A stretch of 64,000 bases of DNA from NCBI RefSeq assembly GCF_035582795.1, contig NC_134365.1, positions 135,249,077 to 135,313,076 on the forward strand, in the 5' to 3' direction. Below, piece by piece: positions 39,812 to 51,421 of this stretch (the first letter of the stretch is position 1; every line of letters begins with the position of its first letter). Below the pieces are notes generated by a model. That model searched no databases, was not told the origin of the DNA, and saw nothing but the letters and a program-made list of their open reading frames with translations. Origin of the DNA: Mycteria americana. Taxonomy: Eukaryota > Chordata > Aves > Ciconiiformes > Ciconiidae. The translations under genes were made by a program, and so were the position numbers.

Positions 39812-41815
39812 ATGCTAAATTTCTGGAATTTCTTTAAGGAGGAAGTCCTAAAGGCACAAGAGCGGGCTGTCCCCAGGTGCCAAAAGACGAGCCGGCGGGG
39901 AAGAAGACCGGCCTGGCTGACTAGAGAGCTCTGGCTCGAACTGAGGAGAAAGAGGAGAGTCTATGACCTCTGGAAGAAGGGGCGGGCAACTCAGGAGGAC
40001 TACAAAGGTGTAGCGAGGCTGTGCAGGGAGAAAATTAGAAGGGCCAAAGCTGAGCTAGAGCTCAATCTGGCTGCTGCTGTAAAAGACAACAAAAAACACT
40101 TCTTCAAATACATTAGCAGCAAAAGGAGAGCTAAGGAGAATCTCCAGCCCCTAGTAGACGGGGGAGAGAACAGAGTGATCAAGGATGAGGAAAAGGCTGA
40201 GGTACTTAATGCCTTCTTTGCCTCAGTCTTTAATAGCAGGGCCAATTGTTCTCTGGGTACCCAGCCCCTGGAGTTGGAAGATAGGGACGGGGACCAGAAT
40301 GGAGCCCCCATAATCCAGGGGGAAATGGTGAGTGACCTGCTGCACCACTTAGACACTCACAAGTCTATGGGGCCTGATGAGATCCACCCGAGAGTGCTGA
40401 AGGAACTGGCAAATGTGCTCACCAAGCCCCTTTCCATCATTTACCAGCAGCCCTGGCTAACTGGGGAGGTCCCTGCTGACTGGAGATTAGCGAATGTGAC
40501 GCCCGTCTTCAAGAAGGGCCGGAAGGAGGACCCGGGGAACTACAGGCCTGTCAGCCTGACCTCGGTGCCGGGGAAGCTGATGGAGCAGATCATCCTGAGT
40601 GCCATCACACAGCATGTAGAGAATAACCAAGGGATCAAGCCCAGCCAGCATGGGTTCAGGAAAGGCAGGTCCTGCTTGACCAACCTGATCTCCTTCTACG
40701 ACAAGGTGACCCGCCTAGTGGACGAGGGAAAGGCTGTGGATGTTGTCTATCTAGACTTCAGTAAAGCCTTTGACACGGTTTCCCACGGCATTCTCCTGGA
40801 GAAACTGGCTGCTCATGGTTTGGACGGGTGGACTCTTCACTGGGTAAAGAACTGGCTGGACGGCTGGGCCCAAAGAGTGGTGGTGAATGGAGTTAAGTCC
40901 AGTTGGCGGCCGGTCACAAGCGGTGTTCCCCAGGGCTCTGTGTTGGGGCCAGTTCTGTTTAATAAGTTTATCAATGATCTGGACAAAGGGATCGAGTGCA
41001 CCCTCAGTAAGTTTGCAGATGACACCAAGTTGTGTGGGAGTGTTGATCTGCTTGAGGGTAGGCAGGCTCTGCAGAGGGACCTGGACAGGCTGGATCGATG
41101 GGCCGAGGTCAATTGTATGAAGTTTAACAAGGCCAAGTGCAAGGTCCTGCACTTGGGCCACAGCAACCCCATGCAACGCTACAGGCTTGGGGAAGAGTGG
41201 CTGGAAAGCTGGCCAGCAGAGAAGGACCTGGGGGTGTTGGTTGACAGCCAGCTGAATATGAGCTGGCAGTGTGCCCAGGTGGCCAAGAAAGCCAATGGCA
41301 TCCTGGCTTGTATCAGAAATAGTGTGGCCAGCAGGACTAGGGAAGTGGTCGTGCCCCTGTACTCGGCACTGGGGAGGCCGCAACTCAAATCCTGTGTCCA
41401 GTTTTGGGCCCCCCACTACAAGAGAGACATGGAGGTGCTGGAGCGTGTCCAGAGAAGGGCAACGAAGCTGGTGAAGGGTCTGGAGCAGAAGTCTTCTGAG
41501 GAGCAGCTGAGGGAACTGGGGTTGTTTAGCCTGGAGAAAAGGAGGCTGAGGGGAGACCTTATCGCTCTCTACAACTCCCTGAAAGGAGGTTGTAGCCAGG
41601 TGGGGGTCGGTCTCTTCTCCCAGGTAACAAGTGATAGGACAAGAGGAAATGGCCTCAAGTTGCGCCAGGGGAGGTTCAGACTGGATATTAGAAAATTTTA
41701 CTTCACTGAAAGGGTTATCAAGCATTGGAACAGGCTGCCCAGGGAAGTGGTTGAGTCACCATCCCTGGAGGTATTTAAAAGACGTTTGGATGAAGTGCTT
41801 AGGGACATGGTATAG
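39812..41815 (+). CDS. CR1 ORF2 protein, N-terminally truncated reverse transcriptase
   Basis: A 667-residue frame is open throughout, starting at the first ATG (residues MLNFWNFF). CR1 ORF2 copies its own RNA at the target site by target-primed reverse transcription. Visible landmarks are a basic N-terminal stretch (about 20-110), the RT palm motif A at D315 (DFSKAFD, 315-321), [10 protein letters not shown] (371-380) and the catalytic F401-A-D403-D404. A C-terminal region follows, ending [10 protein letters not shown]. The apurinic-type endonuclease domain that normally precedes RT is absent, so the product could not nick a target itself. The ATG is fortuitous; no promoter for it is seen. 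The open frame suggests a recent insertion. A host function is not indicated. Confidence 0.85.
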   Translation: MLNFWNFFKEEVLKAQERAVPRCQKTSRRGRRPAWLTRELWLELRRKRRVYDLWKKGRATQEDYKGVARLCREKIRRAKAELELNLAAAVKDNKKHFFKYISSKRRAKENLQPLVDGGENRVIKDEEKAEVLNAFFASVFNSRANCSLGTQPLELEDRDGDQNGAPIIQGEMVSDLLHHLDTHKSMGPDEIHPRVLKELANVLTKPLSIIYQQPWLTGEVPADWRLANVTPVFKKGRKEDPGNYRPVSLTSVPGKLMEQIILSAITQHVENNQGIKPSQHGFRKGRSCLTNLISFYDKVTRLVDEGKAVDVVYLDFSKAFDTVSHGILLEKLAAHGLDGWTLHWVKNWLDGWAQRVVVNGVKSSWRPVTSGVPQGSVLGPVLFNKFINDLDKGIECTLSKFADDTKLCGSVDLLEGRQALQRDLDRLDRWAEVNCMKFNKAKCKVLHLGHSNPMQRYRLGEEWLESWPAEKDLGVLVDSQLNMSWQCAQVAKKANGILACIRNSVASRTREVVVPLYSALGRPQLKSCVQFWAPHYKRDMEVLERVQRRATKLVKGLEQKSSEEQLRELGLFSLEKRRLRGDLIALYNSLKGGCSQVGVGLFSQVTSDRTRGNGLKLRQGRFRLDIRKFYFTERVIKHWNRLPREVVESPSLEVFKRRLDEVLRDMV

Positions 41816-41908
41816 TGCTGGTCCTCGTAGTGTTAGGTTTACGGTTGGACTCAATGATCTTAAAGGTCTTTTCCAACCTATACGATTCTGTGATTCTGTG
41901 ATTCTGTG
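39812..41908 (+). mobile_element. CR1 LINE, 5'-truncated, 2.1 kb
   Basis: The longest CR1 copy in the window. It holds the reverse-transcriptase and C-terminal parts of ORF2, then a 3' UTR of about 90 bp ending in three exact ATTCTGTG octamers (41885-41908). ORF1 and the endonuclease domain expected upstream are missing, so this is a 5' truncation of a roughly 4.5-kb element (family knowledge). The exact left boundary is uncertain; homology is clear from about 39820. No target-site duplication is evident, as usual for CR1. It matches the copies at 18858-19609 and 45404-45966 closely over their shared 3' parts. Confidence 0.95.
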
Positions 41909-44900
41909 GAATGCTAGTGTTTCCCACAGCCCATAATATTTTGAGCATTATCTCTGAAAAATACGTACCACATCAGGAGACCATCGCCCTTGAAGACAGG
42001 CAGTTTTTCTCTCCTTCCTTTCCACCAGCTTAGACAAGGCAAAGGCATCAAAAGACATCAAAATCTCTGTAGAATAATGGAAAAGAACCAGACACAGCAC
42101 AGGGTGCTTGGTCTGATTTTGGATGTCTCTGCTCTCACTAGTCTGGGGCTTCCTTCCCCCAGATGTCTCTCTTTTGCCACAGATTGTAAAGTCACCAGTT
42201 CTGCCACCTTCGTATCTCCCGAACACTTCTCACCAATGAGACTGCTTACAGCATTGTCCAGGTAGAGTTTGCCTGGATGTTGCCATGCTGCTTTTCAGCC
42301 ATGTCTTTGCAGAGAGGTACAGGCCAACACTCCATCAACTGGAAACTGAACAACCTCACATGAGATTTATTGGCATGAAAAAAATGCTTCTGAGAAATAT
42401 ATGAAAATCATAAGCAGAAAAAGAAAATGGCAATACATTATGCTGTGGCATTCTTTATTTTGTTTTCTCCAGAGATCCATGTTCCAGCTTATGCTGGAAG
42501 TTGTGTTCTCAGTCTAATAATTAGTTGTATTAATCAGTTTAACAATTAGTTCCCACTGAAGTGAAACTCCTTGTTTACATGCTATTTTCCCCTTGAGATA
42601 GAAAAGACAAAGCATAAATACTGCACTATTTAAGTAACTACTGGAAAAATATATTTTATCTGATGCAAAATTTGCTTCTTTTCTTAGCTCTTTGCTTTTC
42701 TTAGCTTTTTCTTCTTTCCTTGTCCTTTTGAGGAAGACCAAAGTTTGCATTTAAAATTAAACACTCCAAGCAAAATCATCATCAGTTCTAAGTTCTGTAG
42801 TACACTACTGTACGCAGAGTACACTATATAGCTCAGCAACTACCTGAGATACTAGACATTTTCATCTCTATAATTTCCAAGAGGGGCTGTCACATACCTT
42901 TATTCGATCTTATACTTTAGAGACATACACAGCCTTGAAATATATTGATCTGCAAATAAAACAAGATTTTTCTCCTCAGAAGTTTAACAGACTGACTATA
43001 TTGTAACCATACTGTGATTATATTGCTAATAATCATAATTTCTCATGCTATGAGATACAACCGTAGTTTGCAAACACTGTTACTAGTTGCAGGGTAGGAA
43101 ATACTTCAATCAAAAGCCAGTATGATTGGATTATTTTTCCCACCACTGAAAAAATAAAATCTTTGTCTGTATACAGACATCCCTACAAATGGTGATTTCT
43201 GTATTTTCATATCACTGTTAAATAGGGGGATCCCTGAGCTACTTTGATTAATATACATCAGAAAACAGGCTGTGTGGAGAGTGCTTTGGGTCATAAAAGC
43301 CCTCCTTAAGTCATGTCGGCTTCTGAGAAGTCTGAAACAAGAAAGTTATTTCCTCAAGCCTCCAAGTGAACCAGACATCAGAGAGAGTATTCCCCCCTGG
43401 GAAGCTGCTACTAAACCCAGGCGTTAGGAGTACATCTGTAACTACTGAATTCAAAAAGCAATGTTCTACATGTTATCTTTGAAGTTTATCTCAAGGCCCA
43501 ATGGGTATAAACATAAGCAATCCTTATAACTTCTCCCCCCCAAAATTCCACCATACCTACCCAAGGCAACCAACACTTGAGCACACAGGGACTCTCAAAA
43601 TATCTTATTCATGTCTAAGTATACATGCAAACTGTAGGAAGTATACACTGACAAGCAAAGAAAGAGATTAGCACTGCAGACCTTGAGGGGAAAAAAAGGG
43701 CTGTTTTCTTTGGATGGAGACTTAAGCCACTGCTTCCGCAGTGAGTTTAATATTTTCCTCCCACACAAGGTTTATTTTTTATTTTAATTCTTTCCTGTGG
43801 CACAGTCTGAAGTGCCTTCTACTGTGTGCTTGGCAGCCACTCTTTCACTGTCCAGCTGCTTTCTCTTGCCATTGACGCTGGGATGCCTTTACTATCAATG
43901 GGTAAAATTTACAAGCACATTGCAAGCAAAATTACAGGCAGTCTTCCTGCTTGACCGGAACAGTATTGAATTATGATTTCCAGAGGAGTATCTTCCACAA
44001 ACAATGTATGTAGTTTCTCATTTCCTCTTGGCAATGGTATATCCAATCTCTGCTAATTGCTTCCTGTAGACACACTTCTAAATAATAATTTGCACCAAAA
44101 AAAAAAAATTAAGATGCTGATTATTTTAGGCAAATCCTTCTCAGTTTAAACTACATGGAGAAATAACCTGAGACACAGCATAGCAGTAGAACCTTAAGGT
44201 TATCTCCTTCCGTTGAATGCAGCAGGATTTTGCAGATGTTTAATTCATCTCTATATGATGCCAGGCATAGGTAAAAGTGCTCAGAACAACTTCCTCTTAG
44301 ATCAACTTTGAAAATTACACCTAAGCTATCTTTCAAAAACAGTTCATTTCTTAACCTAGAAGTGAGTAAGCTAAATGTCCTGACATGACTTAGAGCTGTC
44401 CAATGTCAGCAATACCAATATGAGAGACTTTTCTCAAGGATATATTTTGGCAATATCCAGCTTGGTCTGAAGCTGCAAAATTCAGACTCAGAGTAAACAT
44501 GAGTAAATGTGCCAGACACTAAAGGACCAGAGAAGAGGCTGGTCCATATTAAATGTGTCAATATTACCTAAATAAGTGTCATCTAGTGGATTAGGCACCT
44601 GATAAAAGTCAGGATATTTAAGATCTATTACTGGCTCTGCCTGTAACCTGCTAGATGATACCCGGAGAGTATAGCCTTCTCATGCTTCCTATCCCTCCAT
44701 CTATATCCCTCAGACTTTATAGAGTGCTTCCAGTGTGAGGTTCTGTTTAAAAATATCACATTTTCACATGCATATCCCACAAGCTACCTGTGAAAAACTA
44801 AAAAATTACCAGCATGGATTGTAAGTGTGTATAATTGATGTAAAGGTTACCCAAGAGACCACCCTTCCTCCTATCTTCCTACTCCTAAGTCCCCATAGCC

Positions 44901-45403
44901 TTCTTTCACTTCCCAACACCTCCCTCGTCTGTGTCTCTCATTATCTAAGGGATGCATTTCCAAGCAGTACTTCTTTGTAAGGGTGCAAACTGAATACATG
45001 AAAATACATGTGATCAACCAAACACTTGCCTGCTGCAGTTGTACTTCTGTTTTTCATGAAGACATGAAGAATGGAACATGTGGAGCCAACAGGGACCTAT
45101 TCCATTTTAAGTGCAGTAACATATGAAGTATGGTCCAAGTGACTAATGCTTCTCAACACAGGGTGAGACAAAAAGTTTATCCCAATGGTGCATTCCTGCA
45201 CAGGGACTGTACACTGCAACATGGCTTCCAGGGCTGCCCAAGCTTAAAACAGTGGTGACACCACGCTGACCTCCAGCTGTTTTATAACTAAGATATATAC
45301 CTTCCCTACTTGCCACCTAATTCCTGTAACATGAAGTAAAACACAAGTAAATTCAGCCCAGCCTCTTTTTTAACAACTGATCTGAATAAAAATGTCAAGA
45401 CTT
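41909..45403. other. AT-rich unique sequence, no gene seen
   Basis: No exon, RNA gene or identifiable repeat lies between the two CR1 copies. A short A run occurs near 44096-44108. Frames are under 95 codons. Confidence 0.6.
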
Positions 45404-45966
45404 CACAGAATCACAGAATCATATAGGTTGGAAAAGACCTTTAAGATCATCGAGTCCAACCATAAACCTAACACTGCCAAAAACCACCACTACACCATGT
45501 CTCTAAGTACCTCATCCAAACGTCCTTTAAATACCTCCAGGGATGGCGACTCAACCACTTCCCTGGGCAGTCTGTTCCAATGCTTGATAACCCTCTCGGT
45601 GAAGAAAAATTTCCTAATATCCAGTCTAAACCTCCCCTGGCGCAACTTGAGGCCATTTCCTCTTGTCCTATCACTTGTTACCTGGGAGAAGAGACCGACC
45701 CCCACCTGGCTACAACCTCCTTTCAGGTAGTTGTAGAGAGCGATGAGGTCTCCCCTCAGCCTCCTTTTCTCCAGGCTAAACAGTCCCAGCTCCCTCAGCT
45801 GCTCCTCATAAGACTTCTGCTCCAGACCCTTCACCAGCTTCGTTGCCCTTCTCTGTACACGCTCCAGTACCTCAATATTCCTCTTGTAGTGGGGGGCCCA
45901 AAACTGAACACAGTATTCGAGGTGCGGCCTCACCAGTGCCGAGTACAGGGGCACAATCACTTCCCT
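45404..45966 (-). mobile_element. 5'-truncated CR1 LINE, 3' part
   Basis: On the minus strand this copy ends in two ATTCTGTG octamers (seen as CACAGAAT at 45404-45411 and 45412-45419). It extends back to AGGGAAGTGATTGTGCCCC, where homology stops at about 45966. It matches the C-terminal ORF2 region and 3' UTR of the copy at 39812-41908 at high identity. It belongs to the same young lineage but was truncated at a different point. Confidence 0.95.
45490..45966 (-). pseudogene. CR1 ORF2 C-terminal fragment
   Basis: The frame is open over about 158 CR1 codons, from [19 protein letters not shown] to the natural end [10 protein letters not shown]. An upstream in-frame ATG in flanking DNA (at 46011) adds 15 non-CR1 residues, making a fortuitous 173-residue chimera. 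It lacks all RT catalytic motifs and cannot be functional as a polymerase. Confidence 0.9.
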
Positions 45967-48143
45967 GTGACTTGTGTGAGCTTGGGTGGTTTTGCCTATA
46001 CAAAGGTACACAGATTATTAAGCCCAAGCTTAATAATTAATTAAGATTATGTTGGTTGGATAACTAGAAGCTGATGGCATGAGTCAGAAAAATTACTTCT
46101 CGATGGGAGGGGTTCTCTTACAAAAAAGATCACTGCAGAAACTATGTGGTGACAAGTGTCAGAAAACAAGATTAAAAAATTAGAGGTGAAGACAAAAAGA
46201 AAGGCCAGATACAAAAAGAGGGCTTTTTTTACACCTGAAAGACACTAAACTGAAATATTGTCAATTTAGAGACAACCTCTGGGAGGTTAACTTCTTTAAT
46301 TCAATTCTGCTTTAGGATGATGAGCCCCAGATAAATGCATGTCTGACTATGTTGACTGCATAGTGAATTTCACCTCTTGCTTTCTGAGTGTCATTCAGTC
46401 AGCTTTGGTTTTGATTCCTTAGTTTGCTACTTCTGTGGTGGCAGGAATTTTTTAGCTATTGTTGTTTGTTTGCTTGAATTCATTACTCCTCTATCATTTG
46501 ACAACAGCTATATGTTCCATTTTATTCAGTGGGAAACACCAGAGAGGTTTAAGACCTCGTTTGTGACAAGCATCTTTTTGAAAACCACTATGCATGAGGA
46601 GGTGGGTTGTTACATACCAATTACTTACTTTTATGAAAATAAATTGCACTTGGTCTTTGTAAGAGGAAAAAAAAAATCACAGTTCATTTAATACTTGCAA
46701 ATCCAATAAATTTGTGTATGTTTATTAATTTCTAGACCCAGTGTATTTTCACAACACTATGACCTCCAAACTCTTGCAGATGTTTGCTCCATAATGAGAT
46801 ATGGGACTTCCATAACAACATACATCAAGAATTAGAAAAATACCATACATAATAATAGCCCAAAATGTCACAGAATTAAAAATGGCAAAAGACCAAATCT
46901 CCTAATTACTTAGCAATACCTTTCTATATTGTTTAACAATGACTGAGGACAATAAAGGTCTGATCTTACTCCCATCAGATGCTACAGGAACCTTGGCACT
47001 TATTTCAGTGAAATTACAAGCAAGCCTTTAATTATTTCTGTATTTAGATTCTTATGTTGCAAGCCAGTGGATATAATGAAATGCCATGTTCAGCGACTTC
47101 AGCTTCATTTGATGTCCATATACTTGAAAAGCATCTGTATCTTCTTTTTCCTTTATGGCCTCATTCAAATGCAGCGATCACTAAGAATCTGAAGGGACAG
47201 ACCACACACTACACATTAATCAAGGTGCTGTAAACAGAAACAACCTTCATTCTAAAAGATCTATGGTTAATACCTTCTAAAGTACTCCAAACACTCAGCT
47301 TTTAAGAATTCATTTAATAGGAGTGTCACTGCAATACACAGAGTGGGCTACCTCTGATTCATTCTAATCATATGAAAGTCACGCACTTTGCTCTCACATA
47401 TGGTTAGCAGCCTACAGTAATTGTTCCAACCCTCAGTGATTAGTTTACTTTACACTTTATTTTGCATATGAATACATAAATCCATTAGACCAATTCCAGA
47501 CCACCAAATTTTGGAATCTTATCAAACCACACGGCTGATGATCTGAGGCAGGATGTGACCAAGCCAACACAGCAAACATTCAAAAACTGACAATTAGGGA
47601 AACAGTCACCTGGAAGGGTAATATCACTTTGTCTTGCCTTTTTCTGCTTTACATTCCCAGTCTTCTTAGTGTCCAACTATCTTCCAACACCAACATAACA
47701 ACATGAACTCTCATCCTGCACGGTCTTTCAGAGTTGGTACATACCAGCAAGTTTTGCAGATAGGGAAATATATTACAGAGGTTTGTACCTCCAGTTTTGG
47801 GAAAGGACAGACTGAGATGATTATCTGCATAAGTCTCTAGCTGACTGGCCTTTATAAAAAAAACAGCATTATTTAATTCAAAAAGAACTGTTTTCTTCTT
47901 GGGAAGAAGCAGGGTGGTGTTTTCTGGTTTTACATTGATGCAAGCATCTCCTGACTTTCCCAAGTTACTGAAGATACTAGACAGCAACTAAAATAATTAG
48001 CATTTTTAAAGTCAGTGAGATTAGATACATGACAGCTAAAAATTTTGAGGAAAAATAGCTGGGGCACTGTCTCAGAGAAGATTCTCCAATAGAACAATCC
48101 ACAAACTAAGAGGGAACTGGTACAGACCACGTCTTTGGATTCC
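45967..48143. other. AT-rich unique sequence, no gene seen
   Basis: No exon or repeat is recognised. Frames near 46377-46691 (plus) and 47649-47987 (minus) are 104-112 codons long and without known motifs. They fall within chance expectation. Confidence 0.6.
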
Positions 48144-49510
48144 AGAATTCACAGAATCACAGACCAGCTGAGGCTGGAGGTCACCTCTGGAGAGCGTCCA
48201 GTTCAACCCTCTGCACAAAGCAGGGTCAGCTACAGCAGGTTGTTCAGGGTCATGTCCAGTCAGGTTTTGAGTACCTTCAAGAATGGGGACTCTACAACTT
48301 CTCTGGACAACCTGTGCCAGTCTTTGACTACCCTCACAGTAAAAGGATTTTTTCTTATGTTTTCATGCAATTCCATATATTTCAATTTGTGCCTATTGCT
48401 TCTCACTGTACTATTGGGAAGAATCTGGTTCCACCTTCTTTACTCACCCCCATCAAGTATTTAGACACATTGATGACATTTGCCCTGAGCCTTCTCTTCA
48501 CCAGGCTGAACAGCCCCAGCTCCCTCAGCCTCTCCTCATATGACAGATGCTCCAGTTCCTTATTCTTCTTTGTGGCCTTTTGCTGGACTTGCTCCAGTAT
48601 GTGCATGCCTCTCTTGTACTGGGGAGCTAACAGCCCAGGACTGATACAGCCCTGTACCAATACAGTCCAGGATGCTACTGCCCTTCCTTGCTGCAAGGGC
48701 ACACTGCTGTCTCATGTTCAATTCTTGACTACCTGGACCATGAGACAGTTGTCCTCCAGCCTTTATTGCCATATGGGGTTATTCCTTCCAAGATATAAGA
48801 CTCTGCATTTCTTTTTCTTGACCTTCGTGAAGTTCCTATCAGTCTATTTCTCTAGCCTGTCCTGGTCCCTCTGAATAGCAGCCCTGCCCTCAGTGTATTT
48901 GCCACTCCCTCCAAATTGGTGTCACTAGCAAACTGCTGAGAGTGCTTCTGTCCTGTCACCCAGGTCGTCAATGGAGATATTAAATAGGATGGGTCCCAGT
49001 AACAAATCCTTGAGGGGAACTACCAGTTAGTGTCCACCAGCTGGACTTTGCATCACTAAACAGGACTCTCTGAGCCCAGCAGTCCAGTCAACTTCTACCC
49101 ACCTTATTGCCCACTTACCCAGCCCTTATCTCACTAATCTGGTGATAAAGAGACTGTGTCAAAGGTCTTGCGAAAGTCAAAGCATACAAAATCCACTGCC
49201 CTCCCCTACACTGTAGGGACAGTCACTTCATCATAGAAAGCAATCAAGTTGGTCAGACATGATTTGCTCTTTGTAAGTCCATGTTGACTGTTCTGCTCCC
49301 AATCACCTTCCTGTCCTTGCTCCATAACCTTCCCAGGGGCTGAGGCAAGGCTGACCTGGATCTTCTTCCTTGCCCTTTTTTTAAATGGGTGTGATATTTG
49401 CTTTTCCAGTCATCTGGATTCTCCCCCAACTGCCATGACCTTTCCAAGAACAGCAGCCTTTCCTGCACCATCCAGAACAACCATTAGAATATACCTTTTT
49501 TGTTGGCAAA
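48144..49510 (-). mobile_element. Older CR1 LINE copy, about 1.4 kb, broken frame
   Basis: On the minus strand, pieces in changing frames spell CR1 ORF2 in the right order. From 5' to 3' these are a WQLGENPDDW block with a KKG motif near 49400, then LGPILFN followed by IDDLGD near 49000, LNMRQQCALAARKGS near 48690, and [20 protein letters not shown] near 48530. The 3' end at 48144-48162 carries degenerate CACAGAAT units. Frameshifts and stops are frequent, and the sequence differs clearly from the three young copies, so it is an older lineage. The left-hand 3' end is sharp. The 5' limit near 49510 is approximate. Confidence 0.85.
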
Positions 49511-49947
49511 AGGCCTTTGAGGACATTAGCAAAAATGTTTGCCACACTTGAAATATGTTCTCACTGGCCAATGAAGTCAGCGCCAGCTGCTGTTCTCTCT
49601 GGCAGTGGGTCCTGCTGTCCTCAGGCTGTCCCATTTGAAGCCAGCTCCCTCCTTGCACCTCACTGCCTGTCTCCACCCAGGCACAAAGAAACCCCATATA
49701 TGTCTCTCTTTTGCACAGAAACCAACTATTTAATCACCTCTTCCCCTCTTCCAGTCCCTATCAATATGCTGTCTTTTCCAGTTATTAAGTACCAGTTCTC
49801 TTATGTGTTTTAACAGATATACATTAAAATGCAAACTATTTTCTCTGAATTTCTACTTCATTTTCAAGTTTGTTGTTCCTGCTTCAGAGCTGGAGCAACC
49901 AGTTTTTCTGAATGATCAATGTTACTTAAATCCCACTTTGAATTGTC
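49511..49947. other. Spacer between the old CR1 and an isolated CR1 terminal motif
   Basis: A 98-codon plus frame at 49517-49813 has no recognised motif. The stretch might hold further degraded CR1 5' sequence, but I cannot align it by eye. Confidence 0.4.
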
Positions 49948-49967
49948 CCAGAATTCACAGAATCACA
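49948..49967 (-). repeat. Isolated 20-bp copy of a CR1 3' terminus
   Basis: CCAGAATTCACAGAATCACA here is identical to 48142-48161, the 3' end of the old CR1 copy, in the same orientation. No CR1 body adjoins it on the right. It could be an extremely truncated insertion or part of a local duplication. Confidence 0.6.
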
Positions 49968-51339
49968 TGCATGTTCCTTCCATGCTGATCTGATAAAAGG
50001 TAATACCTTTACCTTGCCTATGGAATTAACATGGTAATTTCCACTCCATTGTTCACTCTGTGCACTACCCTTTTCTTCCACTTAGAAGGTAAACCATTTA
50101 GGACAAGGGATCTGGGCTACTTCATGTTTCTTCACTGCCTGGCACAACTGGCATCTTCTATTCTTCTTTATGTATCACACTAAAAATAATTTGTAATAAA
50201 AATAGTAATTATTAGAGATGATTCAAATTATTGGGAAAAAAGCTAGAGGTGAGCTAGCAATACAAAAATGATAAAGACAATGACCTGGGTAACTCTATGT
50301 CAATTAGTGCATTATCATCAAAGGCAAAGCAGTAAAGAGACTGATTCAGAATACAGCCACAATATAATGATAATCACTGCTTTATGGAAAATAGGTCTTA
50401 AATTTTGATGGGACTATGTATTTGGTTAATTTGTGTTTCAGTTAACGGTAAGTATGTTAATAAAACTTCTTACAAACATTATGATAACCTATTTAGTTGT
50501 GCCACATGATAAAGGAATAATAGCACAATGCACAACTGTACTAAACAGAGTGAGGATTGGTTGATGGACAGGTCTCAACAATAACTGTAAATGTCAGACC
50601 ACTGTGCTCTGAGAATCTTTTTGCCAAGACTGGCAGGGATTACTTCTGAACTGACCATGAGTCCTCATGCGAACCCACGTCTTTATGAATAACCCAGAAG
50701 AAAAGGTCCAACACTTGCAGATGACAAAAGGGCAATAGAGTGCAAATGAATTGTGGCGACAGATCAGATTGATCTGAATGGCTTTGGTGAAATAGGTTCA
50801 TTGAAGTAACATCAATTTTAATACAGCCAAATACAAATCTAGTTAAAAAGAACATATGCCAAGGTACATAATAGATGGAGGTCTCTAATCTCAAATTTAG
50901 AAGGATGTTGGGGATCATGGCACATTACTGACTGAACTGAAGCTCCAAACGCAATGCTGTGACAAATGTAGGTGTCCACACTGCAAGTGAAGAACTGGAA
51001 GTGACTTAGGAAAAACTGCAAGAAAGACACAAGTTCAGAAAATATGCGACTATGACTAAGTGACTTAATCTATCCAAGAGAATGTTTAATTAGCCCCCTT
51101 GATCAGAGTCAAGAAGCACCACCATCAGGAAGACACTTCTGATAGAAATCTCAGCATAATGAATATCAGAGAGAAATCTGGACTAGAAACAAGGCATACC
51201 ATTGCAACTGTAAGGGCAAATAACTTCTGAGGAGAGCTTACTAGAAATGCATGCTACTATCCACTCTATGTAAATCAAGACAAGATATTTTCCTATACAA
51301 TATGTCATGGCAAAAAAAAAAAAAATTACTGGCTTGATG
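49968..51339. other. AT-rich unique sequence, no gene seen
   Basis: No gene is visible. A run of 13 A lies at about 51309-51321. The phrase AAGTGACTTAA near 51055 recalls old SINE sequence but is too short to call. Confidence 0.5.
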
Positions 51340-51421
51340 CAGGATTTGAGTTTTGCATCCTGGATCATAGAGGAGGCCAAGGTATGTGATCCCTTCTGCC
51401 CTTAAAAATCTGTGAATCTAA
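51340..51421 (+). mobile_element. Very old CR1 3' tail
   Basis: ATGTGATCCCTTCTGCCC, followed by TTAAAAATCTGTGAATCT, closely resembles the CCCTTCTGGCCTTAAAATCTATGAATCT tail of ancient amniote CR1 elements (from memory). The terminal ATCTGTGAATCT is a degenerate octamer pair. The body upstream is too diverged to trace, so the start is approximate. Confidence 0.6.

Noticed and set aside
40751..41725. 324-codon frame antisense to the CR1 reverse transcriptase
   Set aside because: It is a shadow of the intact sense frame produced by codon bias. The same antisense peptides recur behind the other CR1 copies, and no independent evidence exists.
48314..48874. 186-codon plus-strand frame
   Set aside because: It is antisense to the old CR1 copy; the Ser/Leu-rich peptide is the complement of CR1 ORF2.
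51040..51080. MIR/SINE-like phrase AAGTGACTTAATCTATCC
   Set aside because: Only about 20 bases resemble the remembered core, and the flanks do not continue the match.
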